DNA of 64,000 bases from Streptomyces griseofuscus. GTDB taxonomy: Bacteria > Actinomycetota > Actinomycetes > Streptomycetales > Streptomycetaceae. Below are positions 35,788-45,330 of the stretch, one piece after another (the stretch's first letter is position 1; every line of letters starts with the position of its first letter). Where the stretch lies: assembly GCF_014673495.1 (NCBI RefSeq), contig NZ_CP051007.1:62001-126000 (forward strand), given 5' to 3'. The position numbers and the translations under genes were made by a program. The notes under the pieces were generated by a model. The model ran no database searches. It was given only the letters and a program-made list of their open reading frames with translations, and was not told where the DNA came from.

Positions 35788-36564
35788 ATGGCCAAGGACG
35801 GCTTCACCGACCCGCGCATCGTTCCCCACGAGTCGGAGCAGGAACGGGACGCGCGTGAGCGGCTCACCAAGCTCCTCGTGGACAGCCCCATCCCTCCGAA
35901 GTACCTGATCGACAACCTGCCCGTCTATCTGCGCCGCCATCAGCTCGCCGATCTGCTCAGCATGGACGCGCTGTACCGGATGCTGCCCGAGATACCGGGC
36001 GTCATCATGGAGTTCGGGGTACTGCACGGCCGTCACCTGGCCACGCTCACGGCCCTGCGCAGCATCTACGAGCCGTACAACTCGCTGCGCCGCATCATCG
36101 GCTTCGACACCTTCACGGGCTTCCCCGACGACATCGACGACGTGGACAAGGTCAGCACGAGCGCCCATCCCGGACGCTTCGCGGTGCCGGAGGACGAGGT
36201 CGGCCATCTGCGCGAGGTCCTGGCGGCGCACGAGGCCGGCGAGCCCTTCGGGCACACGCAGCGTTCCTTCGTCGTCCAGGGCGACGTACGCGAGACGGTG
36301 CCGCAGTACCTGGCGGACAACCCGGAGACGGTCATCGCCATGGCCTACTTCGACCTGGATCTCTACCAGCCGACCAGGGAACTGCTGGAGGCGATCCGGC
36401 CGCATCTGACCAAGGGGAGCATCCTCGCGTTCGACGAGCTGGCCCACCCCAAGTGGCCCGGTGAGACCACCGCGCTGCGGGAGGTCTTCGGCCTGGACCA
36501 CGCGCCGTTGCGCCAGCTGCCCGGCCGCGAGCCGCCGGTCATCTACCTGAAGTGGGGCGAGTGA
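35788..36564 (+). CDS. TylF/MycF/NovP-family sugar O-methyltransferase
   Basis: 258 residues, the normal length for this SAM- and metal-dependent family (TylF 255, NovP 262). The SAM loop is VIMEFGVLHGRHLATLTA (about 70-87). A metal-binding acidic motif YFDLDLYQPT is followed by GSILAFDEL. TylF, MycF and NovP methylate hydroxyls of deoxysugars. Here it could make the 3-O-methyl of an oleandrose- or chalcose-type sugar. The start is ATG 35788 behind GAAAGGA. Its stop overlaps the next gene's GTG (GTGA at 36561), so it is translated together with the sugar 3,5-epimerase, which supports a sugar substrate. Confidence 0.85.
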   Translation: MAKDGFTDPRIVPHESEQERDARERLTKLLVDSPIPPKYLIDNLPVYLRRHQLADLLSMDALYRMLPEIPGVIMEFGVLHGRHLATLTALRSIYEPYNSLRRIIGFDTFTGFPDDIDDVDKVSTSAHPGRFAVPEDEVGHLREVLAAHEAGEPFGHTQRSFVVQGDVRETVPQYLADNPETVIAMAYFDLDLYQPTRELLEAIRPHLTKGSILAFDELAHPKWPGETTALREVFGLDHAPLRQLPGREPPVIYLKWGE

Positions 36565-37214
36565 ACGGATCGCCGGTCTCCGCGATGACGACTCGACCCA
36601 TCGGCGCGACCGCGCCCACGACCGTCCGGGAACTCGCCGTCGAGGGCGCCTACGAGTTCACCCCCACGGTGTTCCCGGACAGTCGCGGCCTGTTCGTGAC
36701 CACGTATCAGCAACCGCAGTTCACGGAGACGACCGGGCACTCCTTCCCCGTCTTCCAGACCTGCCAGAGCCACTCGCGCCGCGGTGTGGTGCGCGGTGTG
36801 CACTTCACCTCGACGCCTCCCGGCATGGCCAAGCACGTCTACTGCGGGCGGGGCCGGGCGCTCGACTTCGTCGTCGACCTGCGGGTCGGCTCGCCCACCT
36901 TCGGAAAGTGGGACACCGTCCAGCTCGGCGGGGAGAGCTTCCGGTCGACGTATCTGCCGGTCGGCGTGGGCCATGTGTTCGTGGCGCTGGAGGACGACAC
37001 CACGATGGTGTACCTCATGTCCGGTCCGTACGTGGCGGAGAACGAGCTGGCGGTCTCCCCGCTGGACCCGGCGCTCGGCCTGCCCGTCAGGCTCGACGAC
37101 GTCGAACCGGTGCTGTCCGAGCGCGATGTCGCGGCTCCCTCGCTGGCCGGGGCTCTGGAGGCGGGCATTCTGCCGGACTACGAGACCTGCCTGGCGCGGG
37201 AGGCGGCCCTGTAG
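36561..37214 (+). CDS. dTDP-4-keto-6-deoxyhexose 3,5- or 5-epimerase (RmlC/EryBVII/OleL-like)
   Basis: 217 residues, cupin fold. Family motifs are FTPTVFPDSRGLF near residue 30, VVRGVHFTSTPPGMAKHVYC with the catalytic His (about 70-90), DFVVDLRVGSPTFGKWD, and YLPVGVGHVFVAL with the second conserved His. It flips C5 (and maybe C3) of the 4-keto sugar to give the L-series. The GTG at 36561 overlaps the methyltransferase stop and has GGGGCGA just upstream; ATG 36585 is an alternative. It is the last gene of the plus-strand run before a strong hairpin, facing ahcY. Confidence 0.88.
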   Translation: MNGSPVSAMTTRPIGATAPTTVRELAVEGAYEFTPTVFPDSRGLFVTTYQQPQFTETTGHSFPVFQTCQSHSRRGVVRGVHFTSTPPGMAKHVYCGRGRALDFVVDLRVGSPTFGKWDTVQLGGESFRSTYLPVGVGHVFVALEDDTTMVYLMSGPYVAENELAVSPLDPALGLPVRLDDVEPVLSERDVAAPSLAGALEAGILPDYETCLAREAAL

Positions 37215-37220
37215 GGACCA

Positions 37221-37269
37221 GCGCGGAGCGGCCGGCCGGCGGGGTTCGCCGCGTCCGGCCGCTCCGCGC
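37221..37269. terminator. Strong bidirectional hairpin between convergent epimerase and ahcY genes
   Basis: A perfect 15-bp stem pairs 37221-37235 (GCGCGGAGCGGCCGG) with 37255-37269. A smaller inner stem (CGGCG/CGCCG) lies in the 19-nt loop. It fills most of the 72-bp gap between the two facing genes and would stop transcripts from both sides. There is no clear T-run, as is common in Streptomyces. Confidence 0.8.
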
Positions 37270-37286
37270 GGTCGATGGTCGTGCGG

Positions 37287-38717
37287 TCAGTAGCGGTAGT
37301 GGTCCGGCTTGTACGGGCCCTCGACCTCGACTCCGATGTACGCCGCCTGCTCCGGGCGCAGCGTGGTCAGCTTGACGCCGAGGGCGTCGAGGTGGAGACG
37401 GGCGACCTTCTCGTCCAGGTGCTTGGGCAGCGTGTACACGCCGGTCGGGTACTGGTCGGGCTTGGTGAACAGCTCGATCTGCGCCAGCGTCTGGTCCGCG
37501 AAGGAGTTCGACATCACGAACGACGGGTGCCCGGTCGCGTTGCCCAGGTTCAGCAGACGGCCCTCGGACAGCACGATGATCACCTTGCCGTCCGGGAACG
37601 TCCACGTGTGGACCTGCGGCTTGACCTCGTCCTTGACGATGCCCGGAACCCGCGCCAGACCGGCCATGTCGATCTCGTTGTCGAAGTGACCGATGTTCCC
37701 CACGATCGCCTGGTGCTTCATCCTGGCCATGTCCGAGGCCATGATGATGTCCTTGTTGCCCGTCGTGGTGACGAAGATGTCCGCCGTCTCGACGACCTCG
37801 TCCAGCGTCGTCACCTGATAACCGTCCATCGCCGCCTGCAGCGCGCAGATCGGGTCGATCTCGGTGACGATCACCCGCGCGCCCTGCCCCCGCAGGGACT
37901 CCGCACACCCCTTGCCCACATCACCGTACCCGCACACCACAGCGGTCTTCCCGCCGATCAGCACGTCCGTCGCACGGTTGATGCCGTCCACCAGCGAATG
38001 CCGGCACCCGTACTTGTTGTCGAACTTCGACTTCGTCACCGCGTCGTTCACATTGATCGCCGGGAACAGCAGCACACCGTCACGCTGCATCTCGTACAAC
38101 CGGTGCACACCCGTCGTGGTCTCCTCCGTCACCCCGCGGATCTCGGAGGCGATGCCGGTCCAGTCGAGGTTGCTCGCCTTCAGCAGGGCGGCCACGGCGG
38201 CCAGTTCCTCGTTGTCGGCCGGCGGCAGCTCACCGGTCTTGCGGTATTCGACGCCCTTGTGGACGAGGAGGGTGGCGTCGCCGCCGTCGTCCAGGATCAT
38301 GTTCGGGCCGCCGGTGGGGCTGTCCGGCCAGGTCAGCGCCTGCTCGGTGCACCACCAGTACTCCTCCAGGGTCTCGCCCTTCCAGGCGAAGACCGGGACG
38401 CCCCGAGGGTTGTCCGGGGTGCCGTCCGGGCCGACGGCGATGGCGGCGGCCGCGTGGTCCTGGGTGGAGAAGATGTTGCAGGACGCCCAGCGGACCTCGG
38501 CGCCGAGGGCGACCAGGGTCTCGATCAGCACGGCGGTCTGCACGGTCATGTGCAGGGAACCGGTGATCCGGGCGCCGGCCAGCGGCCGGCTCCCGGCGTA
38601 CTCCTTGCGGATCGCCATCAGGCCGGGCATCTCGTGCTCGGCGAGGGTGATCTCCTTGCGGCCGAACTCGGCCAGGGACAGGTCGGCGACCTTGAAGTCG
38701 GTGAACTCAGCGGGCAT
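37287..38717 (-). CDS. ahcY: Adenosylhomocysteinase
   Basis: 476 residues. It splits S-adenosylhomocysteine into homocysteine and adenosine with a tightly bound NAD. Visible are GYGDVGKGCAESLRGQGARVIV (NAD loop, near residue 270), DDGGDATLLVHKG, and the C-terminal KPDHYRY tail that closes the neighbouring subunit's NAD site. It is the last gene of the minus-strand methyl cycle operon: its ATG lies inside the last codons of metF (11-bp overlap). It removes the product that inhibits the cluster methyltransferases. A housekeeping copy would be expected elsewhere in the genome. Confidence 0.97.
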   Translation of the reverse strand: MPAEFTDFKVADLSLAEFGRKEITLAEHEMPGLMAIRKEYAGSRPLAGARITGSLHMTVQTAVLIETLVALGAEVRWASCNIFSTQDHAAAAIAVGPDGTPDNPRGVPVFAWKGETLEEYWWCTEQALTWPDSPTGGPNMILDDGGDATLLVHKGVEYRKTGELPPADNEELAAVAALLKASNLDWTGIASEIRGVTEETTTGVHRLYEMQRDGVLLFPAINVNDAVTKSKFDNKYGCRHSLVDGINRATDVLIGGKTAVVCGYGDVGKGCAESLRGQGARVIVTEIDPICALQAAMDGYQVTTLDEVVETADIFVTTTGNKDIIMASDMARMKHQAIVGNIGHFDNEIDMAGLARVPGIVKDEVKPQVHTWTFPDGKVIIVLSEGRLLNLGNATGHPSFVMSNSFADQTLAQIELFTKPDQYPTGVYTLPKHLDEKVARLHLDALGVKLTTLRPEQAAYIGVEVEGPYKPDHYRY

Positions 38718-39567
38718 GGAGGCTCCTTGAGCGGCTCAGTACGTTGCGGTGGATGTCCAAGGCTGCCGTGGACTTGTTGAGCGTGATGTAGTGCAGGCCG
38801 GGGGCGCCCTCGGCGAGCAGCCGGTCCGCCATGGCGGTGGCGTGCTCGACCCCGATCCGGTATGCGTCGTCGGGCCGCTCGCGGGCGGCTTCGAGGCGGT
38901 GGGCCAGGTCCTCCGGGAAGGCCGCGTCGGAGAGTTCGGCGAAGCGCCGGATCTGCCGGACGTCCGTGGCCGGCATGATCTCCGGGATGATCGGCGTCGT
39001 ACAGCCGGCCGCCTCGACACGGTCGCGCAGCCGCAGGTAGTCCTCGACGTCGAAGAACATCTGGGTGATCGCGTAGTCCGCGCCCGCGCGGCACTTGGCC
39101 ACGAAGTGCCGGATGTCGCTGTCCCAGTCGGGCGAGCGCGGGTGCCTCTCCGGGAACGCCGCCACCCCGATGGTGAACTGCCCGAGCGACCGCACCAGTT
39201 CGACCAGTTGGCAGGCGTGGGTGAGGCCCTCGGGGTGCGGCTGCCACGGCCCCCTCGGGTCGCCGGGCGGGTCGCCGCGCAGGACGAGCACGTCGCGCAC
39301 CCCGGCGTCCGCGTACTGGCCGATGATGCGGCGCAGTTCGGCAGTCGAGTGCCCGACGGCGGTCAGGTGTGCCACGGGGCGCAGCGTCGTCTCGGTCACC
39401 ATCCGCTGGGTGAGCTGGATGGTGCGCTCCCGCGAGGATCCGCCCGCGCCGTAGGTGACGGACACGAAGTCGGGCGCCAGTGGTTCGATGCGGCGGACGG
39501 CCCGCCACAGCGCCTGCTCGCCCGCGGCCGTCTTCGGCGGGAAGAACTCGAAGGAGAACGTCGTCAT
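38707..39567 (-). CDS. metF: 5,10-Methylenetetrahydrofolate reductase
   Basis: 286 residues, an FAD-containing TIM barrel. Family signatures are FEFFPPKT at the N-terminus (catalytic Glu), VSVTYGAGGSSRERT, HLTAVGHS, and DYAITQMFFDVEDY. It makes 5-methyl-THF, the methyl donor for the methionine synthase encoded just upstream. It starts at ATG 39567, overlapping the metH stop by 4 bp (ATGA), and its end overlaps ahcY. This order places the two folate-linked steps side by side. Confidence 0.96.
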   Translation of the reverse strand: MTTFSFEFFPPKTAAGEQALWRAVRRIEPLAPDFVSVTYGAGGSSRERTIQLTQRMVTETTLRPVAHLTAVGHSTAELRRIIGQYADAGVRDVLVLRGDPPGDPRGPWQPHPEGLTHACQLVELVRSLGQFTIGVAAFPERHPRSPDWDSDIRHFVAKCRAGADYAITQMFFDVEDYLRLRDRVEAAGCTTPIIPEIMPATDVRQIRRFAELSDAAFPEDLAHRLEAARERPDDAYRIGVEHATAMADRLLAEGAPGLHYITLNKSTAALDIHRNVLSRSRSLHAR

Positions 39568-42500
39568 GCGCGGCCTCCCGCGTTGAAGTAGCCGGCCTCG
39601 GGGTGGTGGACGACGAGGGCGTCGGTGGACTGCTCCGGGTGGAGCTGGAACTCCTCGGAGAGGTGGACGCCGATCCGCTCGGGCCGCAGCAGCTCGGCGA
39701 TCTTGGCGCGGTCCTCCAGGTCCGGGCAGGCCGGGTAGCCGAACGAGTAGCGGCAGCCCTGGTACTCCGTGCGGAACATGCCCTCCATGGCGGCCGGGTC
39801 GCTGCCGCCGATGCCGAGTTCGCCACGCACGCGGGCGTGCCAGTACTCGGCCAGTGCCTCGGCCAACTGGACGGACAGGCCGTGCAGTTCGAGGTAGTCG
39901 CGGTAGGCGTCGGCCTCGAACAGCTTGGCGGTCTCCGCGCCGATGCGGGAGCCGACGGTGACGACCTGGAAGCCGACGACATCGGTCTCCCCCGACTCCT
40001 GCGGGCGGAAGAAGTCGGCCAGGCACAGGCGCCGGCCGCGGCGCTGGCGGGGGAAGGTGAACCGGGTGCGCTCGTTGCCGTGTTCGTCCAGGACGATCAG
40101 GTCGTCGTCCTTCGAGACGCAGGGGAAGTAGCCGTGGACCACGGCCGCTTCCAGCAGGTTCCCCGTCAGCAGCCGGTCGAGCCACATGCGCAGCCGGGGC
40201 CGCCCCTCGCCCTCGATGGTCTCGCCCTTGAGCCCCCACTGGCCCTTGAACAGGGCGCCCTCGTCGAGCCAGGAGGCGTACTCCCTGAGCTGGATGCCCT
40301 TGACGACACGGGTGCCCCAGAACGGTGGTGCCGGCACGGGGTTGTCGGTGGCGACGTCGGAGCGGCCGGCCTCCGCGGGCTCCTCCGGGACCGCCCGCCG
40401 CGCGGCTACCCGCCGCTGCTTCAGTTCGGGCAGTTTCGCGCCGGGCACGCCCCGCTTGACGCCGATCAACGCGTCCATCAGACGCAGACCCTCGAACGCG
40501 TCACGGGCGTAGCGGACCTCGCCCTGGTAGATCTCGTGGAGGTCCTGCTCGACGTAGGCGCGGGTGAGGGCGGCGCCGCCGAGGATGACGGGGTAGGTGC
40601 CGGCCAGGTCGCGCTGGTTGAGCTCCTCCAGGTTCTCCTTCATGATCACCGTGGACTTCACCAGCAGCCCGGACATCCCGATCACGTCCGCGCGATGCTC
40701 CTCGGCGGCCTCCAGGATCGCGGAGACCGGCTGCTTGATGCCCAGATTGACCACGTTGTAGCCGTTGTTCGACAGGATGATGTCGACCAGGTTCTTGCCG
40801 ATGTCATGGACGTCACCGCGCACGGTGGCCAACACGATGGTGCCCTTGCCGTCCGCGTCCGACTTCTCCATGTGCGGCTCCAGATGGGCCACCGCGGCCT
40901 TCATCACCTCGGCCGACTGCAGCACGAACGGCAACTGCATCTGCCCCGAACCGAACAGCTCCCCGACGACCTTCATCCCGTCCAGCAGCGTCTCGTTGAC
41001 GATGTCCAGAGCGGGACGCTCCCGGAGCGCGGCGTCCAGGTCGGCCTCCAGACCGTTGCGCTCACCGTCGATGATCCGCCGCTTGAGCCGCTCCTCCAGC
41101 GGCAGCGCCGCCAGCTCCTCGGCCTTGCCCGCCTTCAGCGACTTCGCCGTCGCGCCCTCGAACAGCTGCATCAGCTTCTGCAGCGGGTCGTAGCCCTCGG
41201 CGCGGCGGTCGTAGATGAGGTCGAGCGCCGTCTGCACCTCTTCCTCGCTGAAACGCGCGATGGGGAGGATCTTCGAGGCGTGCACGATCGCCGAGTCCAG
41301 GCCCGCCTTCACACACTCGTCCAGGAAGACGCTGTTGAGGAGGATGCGGGCGGCCGGGTTCAGACCAAAGGAGATGTTCGACAACCCGAGCGTGGTCTGC
41401 ACCCGCGGATGACGGCGCTTGAGCTCGCGGATCGCCTCGATCGTGGCGACACCGTCCCCGCGGGACTCCTCCTGACCCGTGCAGATCGTGAACGTCAGCG
41501 TGTCGATCAGGATGTCCGACTCGCGGATCCCCCAGTTCCCGGTCAGATCCGCGATCAGACGCTCCGCGATCGCGACCTTGTGCCCGGCCGTGCGGGCCTG
41601 ACCCTCCTCGTCGATCGTCAACGCGATCAACGCCGCACCATGCTCCCGCGCCAGCGCCGTGACCCTCGCGAACCGCGACTCGGGACCGTCCCCGTCCTCG
41701 TAGTTCACCGAATTGATCACCGCGCGGCCGCCCAGGCGCTCCAGACCCGCCTCGATGACATCGACCTCGGTGGAATCCAGCACGATCGGCAGCGTCGACG
41801 CCGTCGCCAGCCGCCCGGCCAGCTCCGCCATGTCCGCCACACCGTCACGACCGACGTAGTCCACACACAGATCCAGCATGTGCGCGCCCTCGCGGATCTG
41901 CTCCCGCGCGATCTCCACACAGTCGTCCCAGCGGGCCTCCAGCATCGCCTCACGGAACTTCTTCGACCCGTTCGCGTTCGTCCGTTCCCCGATCGCCAGA
42001 TACGAGGTGTCCTGCCGGAACGGCACCGACTGATACAACGACGCCGCCCCTGCCTCCGGACGCGGATCACGCGCCGACGGGGCCAGACCCCGCACGCGCT
42101 CCACCACCTGACGCAGGTGTTCGGGGGTCGTACCGCAGCACCCGCCGACCAGTGACACCCCGTTCTCCCGCACGAACGTCCCCTGGGCTTCCGCCAGTTC
42201 ACCGGGCGAGAGTGGGTAGTGGGCGCCGTCCTTGCCCAGGACCGGCAGACCGGCGTTCGGCATACAGGACAACGGGACGCGCGCGTTGCGGGCGAGATAG
42301 CGCAGATGCTCGCTCATCTCGGCCGGACCGGTGGCGCAGTTCAGACCGATCATGTCGATGCCCAGCGGCTCCAGAGCCGTCAGCGCCGCGCCGATCTCCG
42401 AACCGAGGAGCATCGTGCCGGTGGTCTCGACCGTCACCGAGACGATCACCGGCAAGTCCGCTCCAGCCGCTGCCAGGGCGCGCCGGGCGCCGAGCACCGC

Positions 42501-43013
42501 TGCCTTCGTCTGCAACAGGTCCTGGGTGGTCTCCACCAAGAGGGCGTCGGCGCCGCCCTCGACCAGGCCCTCCGCGTTCGCCTGGTAGGCGTCGCGCAGA
42601 GTGCGGTACGGGGCGTGACCGAGGGTGGGCAGCTTGGTGCCGGGCCCCATCGAACCGAGCACCCAGCGAGCGCGGCCGTCACGGGCCGTGAACTCATCGG
42701 CCACCTCGCGGGCCACACGGGCCCCGGCCGCGGAGAGCTCGTGGACACGGTCGGAGATGTCGTACTCGCCGAGGGCCGCGTGGTTGGCACCGAAGGTATT
42801 GGTCTCCACACAGTCGACACCGACCGCGAAATACGCCTCGTGCACCGAGCGGACGATATCCGGTCGGGTGACGTTGAGGATCTCGTTGCAGCCCTCCAGC
42901 TGCTGGAAGTCGTCCAGGGTCGGGTCCTGGGCCTGGAGCATGGTGCCCATCGCTCCGTCGGCGACCACCACACGGGTGGCGAGCGCCTCCCTCAGGGTCT
43001 CGGCGCCCGTCAC
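39564..43013 (-). CDS. metH: Cobalamin-dependent methionine synthase
   Basis: 1149 residues, full length. The homocysteine domain has the zinc Cys residues in GLNCATGP and GGCCGTTPEHL. A pterin-binding barrel follows (about 340-620; INSVNYEDGDG). The B12 domain has GDVHDIGKN (the His ligand of the cobalt) near residue 740. A C-terminal activation domain runs to the end (RFTFPRQRRGRRLCLADFF...). It turns homocysteine into methionine with methyl-THF from MetF. The start is GTG 43013, overlapping the adenosine kinase stop (GTGA) and preceded by GGGGGCGAGG. The operon position marks it as part of a SAM regeneration set rather than general methionine supply. Confidence 0.97.
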   Translation of the reverse strand: MTGAETLREALATRVVVADGAMGTMLQAQDPTLDDFQQLEGCNEILNVTRPDIVRSVHEAYFAVGVDCVETNTFGANHAALGEYDISDRVHELSAAGARVAREVADEFTARDGRARWVLGSMGPGTKLPTLGHAPYRTLRDAYQANAEGLVEGGADALLVETTQDLLQTKAAVLGARRALAAAGADLPVIVSVTVETTGTMLLGSEIGAALTALEPLGIDMIGLNCATGPAEMSEHLRYLARNARVPLSCMPNAGLPVLGKDGAHYPLSPGELAEAQGTFVRENGVSLVGGCCGTTPEHLRQVVERVRGLAPSARDPRPEAGAASLYQSVPFRQDTSYLAIGERTNANGSKKFREAMLEARWDDCVEIAREQIREGAHMLDLCVDYVGRDGVADMAELAGRLATASTLPIVLDSTEVDVIEAGLERLGGRAVINSVNYEDGDGPESRFARVTALAREHGAALIALTIDEEGQARTAGHKVAIAERLIADLTGNWGIRESDILIDTLTFTICTGQEESRGDGVATIEAIRELKRRHPRVQTTLGLSNISFGLNPAARILLNSVFLDECVKAGLDSAIVHASKILPIARFSEEEVQTALDLIYDRRAEGYDPLQKLMQLFEGATAKSLKAGKAEELAALPLEERLKRRIIDGERNGLEADLDAALRERPALDIVNETLLDGMKVVGELFGSGQMQLPFVLQSAEVMKAAVAHLEPHMEKSDADGKGTIVLATVRGDVHDIGKNLVDIILSNNGYNVVNLGIKQPVSAILEAAEEHRADVIGMSGLLVKSTVIMKENLEELNQRDLAGTYPVILGGAALTRAYVEQDLHEIYQGEVRYARDAFEGLRLMDALIGVKRGVPGAKLPELKQRRVAARRAVPEEPAEAGRSDVATDNPVPAPPFWGTRVVKGIQLREYASWLDEGALFKGQWGLKGETIEGEGRPRLRMWLDRLLTGNLLEAAVVHGYFPCVSKDDDLIVLDEHGNERTRFTFPRQRRGRRLCLADFFRPQESGETDVVGFQVVTVGSRIGAETAKLFEADAYRDYLELHGLSVQLAEALAEYWHARVRGELGIGGSDPAAMEGMFRTEYQGCRYSFGYPACPDLEDRAKIAELLRPERIGVHLSEEFQLHPEQSTDALVVHHPEAGYFNAGGRA

Positions 43014-44020
43014 GACGCCTCGCCCCCTTCGGACACGGTGGCCGGCAGGGCGGGCGCGATCTCCGCGGCGGCGTCGGCGCCGTACGCGGTGGTGAGGGCG
43101 GCGAGGAGCCGGCCGGGGGCGGCCTCGTACGCCTGGGAGCCGACGGTGCGGATCGCCTCGGACGCGACCGCGCAGCCGAGCCGGGCCGCGGCCGTCAGGC
43201 CCAGCCCGCGGGCGAGGGCGGCGAGGAACCCGGCCCGGAACGCGTCGCCGACGCCGGTCGGATCGGCGACCGGGACGCCGGGTACGGCGGGCACCGTGAG
43301 GGTGCTGCCGTCGGCGCGTTCGGCGCGGACGCCGCGTTCGCCGAGCGTGGTGATCCAGGTGCCGACCCGTTCGAGGACCTCCGCACGGGTCCAGCCGGTG
43401 TGTTCGAGCAGCAGGGCGGACTCGTACTCGTTGGCAAAGAGCCAGCGAGCACCGGTCACCAGGTCGCGTGCCTGAGCGCCGTCGAGGCGGGCGAGCTGCT
43501 GCGAGGGGTCGGCGGCGAACGGGATGCCGAGCTGTCGGCACTGGCGGGTGTGGCGGAGCATGGCTTCGGGGTCGTCGGGCCCGATCAGCACCAGGTCGGG
43601 CCCGGCGGCCGGGTCCTCCCCGATCAGGGCCGCCAGGTCGATGTCGCGTGCCTCGGCCATCGCGCCCGTACAGAACGAGGCGATCTGGTTGGCGTCCGCG
43701 TCGGTGGTGCACATGAACCGGGCGGTCTGCCGCTCGCCGGAGACCAGGACGCCGCCGGTGTCGACGCCGTGGTCCTTGAGCCACACCTCGTACGGCCCGA
43801 AGTCGGCACCGGCCGCGCCGATCAGGAGCGGTGCGAGGCCGAGGCCGCCGAGGCCGAAGGCGATGTTGGCGGCGGCACCGCCGTACCGCACTTCGAGGTC
43901 GTCGACGAGGAACGACAGAGAGACATGGTCCAGCTGTCCGGGGATCAGCTGGTCCGTGAACCTGCCGGGAAACACCGTCAGATGGTCGATGGCGATCGAG
44001 CCGGAGACCGCGATACGCAC
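43010..44020 (-). CDS. PfkB-family kinase, probable adenosine kinase
   Basis: 336 residues, ribokinase fold. The PfkB signatures are YGGAAANIAFGLGGLG near residue 45 and DPTGVGDAFRAGF near the C-terminus, which holds the catalytic Asp. In this operon the fitting substrate is adenosine released by adenosylhomocysteinase, converted to AMP with ATP; that assignment comes from context more than from the sequence. The start is GTG 44020 (VRIAVSGSIAIDHL) behind GGGAG. It lies 89 bp after metK and overlaps metH by 4 bp. Confidence 0.85.
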   Translation of the reverse strand: MRIAVSGSIAIDHLTVFPGRFTDQLIPGQLDHVSLSFLVDDLEVRYGGAAANIAFGLGGLGLAPLLIGAAGADFGPYEVWLKDHGVDTGGVLVSGERQTARFMCTTDADANQIASFCTGAMAEARDIDLAALIGEDPAAGPDLVLIGPDDPEAMLRHTRQCRQLGIPFAADPSQQLARLDGAQARDLVTGARWLFANEYESALLLEHTGWTRAEVLERVGTWITTLGERGVRAERADGSTLTVPAVPGVPVADPTGVGDAFRAGFLAALARGLGLTAAARLGCAVASEAIRTVGSQAYEAAPGRLLAALTTAYGADAAAEIAPALPATVSEGGEAS

Positions 44021-44109
44021 GTGAGCACTCCCGTTGGGCGCGTGGGCCGGGGCAGAGGACGTTCGGTCGACCGGCCCGCACGGGCCGGTCGTCGGTCGGT
44101 GGGGGCGGG

Positions 44110-45330
44110 TCAGAGCCCGGCGGCGGTCTTGAGCCGTTCGGCGCGGTCGGTCTTCTCCCAGGTGAATTCGGGCAGTTCGCGGCCGAAGTGGCCGTAGGCG
44201 GCGGTCCGGGAGTAGACCGGGCGGAGCAGGTCGAGGTCGCGGATGATGGCGGCCGGGCGCAGGTCGAAGACCTCGGAGATGGCCCGCTCGATGGCCGCCT
44301 GCGGGACGGTCGCGGTGCCGAAGGTCTCGACGAACAGACCGACCGGTTCGGCCTTGCCGATGGCGTAGGCGACCTGGACCTCGCAGCGGGCGGCGAGGCC
44401 GGCCGCGACGACGTTCTTCGCGACCCAGCGCATGGCGTAGGCGGCGGAGCGGTCCACCTTGGACGGGTCCTTGCCGGAGAAGGCGCCGCCGCCGTGCCGG
44501 GCCATGCCGCCGTACGTGTCGATGATGATCTTGCGGCCGGTGAGGCCGGCGTCGCCCATGGGGCCGCCGATCTCGAAGCGGCCGGTCGGGTTGACCAGCA
44601 GGCGGTAGTCCTCGGTGTCGAGCTTGATCCCGTCGCGGGCGAGCCGGTCGAGGACGGGGCCCACGACATGCTCCCGGATGTCGGGCGTGAGCAGCGCTTC
44701 CAGGTCGATGTCGGCCGCGTGCTGCGAGGAGACCACGACCGTGTCGAGCCGGACCGGCCGGCTGCCCTCGTACTCGATGGTGACCTGGGTCTTGCCGTCG
44801 GGGCGCAGGTAGGGAAGCGTTCCGTCCTTGCGGACCTCGGCCAGGCGGTGCGAGAGACGGTGGGCCAGCTCGATCGGCAGCGGCATCAGGTTCGGGGTCT
44901 CGTCGCTGGCGTAGCCGAACATCAGGCCCTGGTCGCCCGCCCCCTGCCGGCTCAGCTCGTCGGCCGCGTCCGCCGAGGCGCCCTCGACCCGCTTCTCGTA
45001 CGCGCTGTCGACGCCCTGCGCGATGTCCGGGGACTGGGCGCCGATGGAGACGGAGACGCCGCAGGAGGCGCCGTCGAAGCCCTTCTGCGAGGCGTCGTAG
45101 CCGATCTCCAGGATCTTCTCGCGCACCAGGGCCGGGATGTCCGCGTACGCCGTGGTCGTGACCTCGCCGGCCACGTGCACCTGGCCGGTGGTGATGAGCG
45201 TCTCGACGGCGACGCGGGCCGCCGGGTCCTCGCGCAGCAGCGCGTCGAGGATGGCGTCGCTGATCTGGTCGGCGATCTTGTCGGGATGGCCCTCGGTCAC
45301 GGACTCCGAGGTGAACAGACGGCGGGACAT
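44110..45330 (-). CDS. metK: S-adenosylmethionine synthetase
   Basis: 406 residues. It joins methionine and ATP to SAM. Signature sequences are ESVTEGHPDKIADQISDA (ATP-binding His), GAGDQGLMFGYA, and GGGAFSGKDPSKVDRSAAY (phosphate loop). It is the first gene of the methyl cycle operon metK - adenosine kinase - metH - metF - ahcY. The start ATG 45330 (MSRRLFTSESVTEGHPD) follows CTGGAG; the frame stays open upstream but without conserved residues. The 301 bp before it hold a large inverted repeat that may be a control element. Confidence 0.97.
   Translation of the reverse strand: MSRRLFTSESVTEGHPDKIADQISDAILDALLREDPAARVAVETLITTGQVHVAGEVTTTAYADIPALVREKILEIGYDASQKGFDGASCGVSVSIGAQSPDIAQGVDSAYEKRVEGASADAADELSRQGAGDQGLMFGYASDETPNLMPLPIELAHRLSHRLAEVRKDGTLPYLRPDGKTQVTIEYEGSRPVRLDTVVVSSQHAADIDLEALLTPDIREHVVGPVLDRLARDGIKLDTEDYRLLVNPTGRFEIGGPMGDAGLTGRKIIIDTYGGMARHGGGAFSGKDPSKVDRSAAYAMRWVAKNVVAAGLAARCEVQVAYAIGKAEPVGLFVETFGTATVPQAAIERAISEVFDLRPAAIIRDLDLLRPVYSRTAAYGHFGRELPEFTWEKTDRAERLKTAAGL

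Noticed and set aside
35788..36564. Assigning the TylF-family enzyme to a single sugar position
   Set aside because: Family members act on different hydroxyls and both an oleandrose-type and a chalcose-type sugar could need a 3-O-methyl group.
43010..44020. Calling the PfkB-family gene a ribokinase or fructokinase
   Set aside because: The fold alone would allow it, but its place between metK and metH makes adenosine the more likely substrate.
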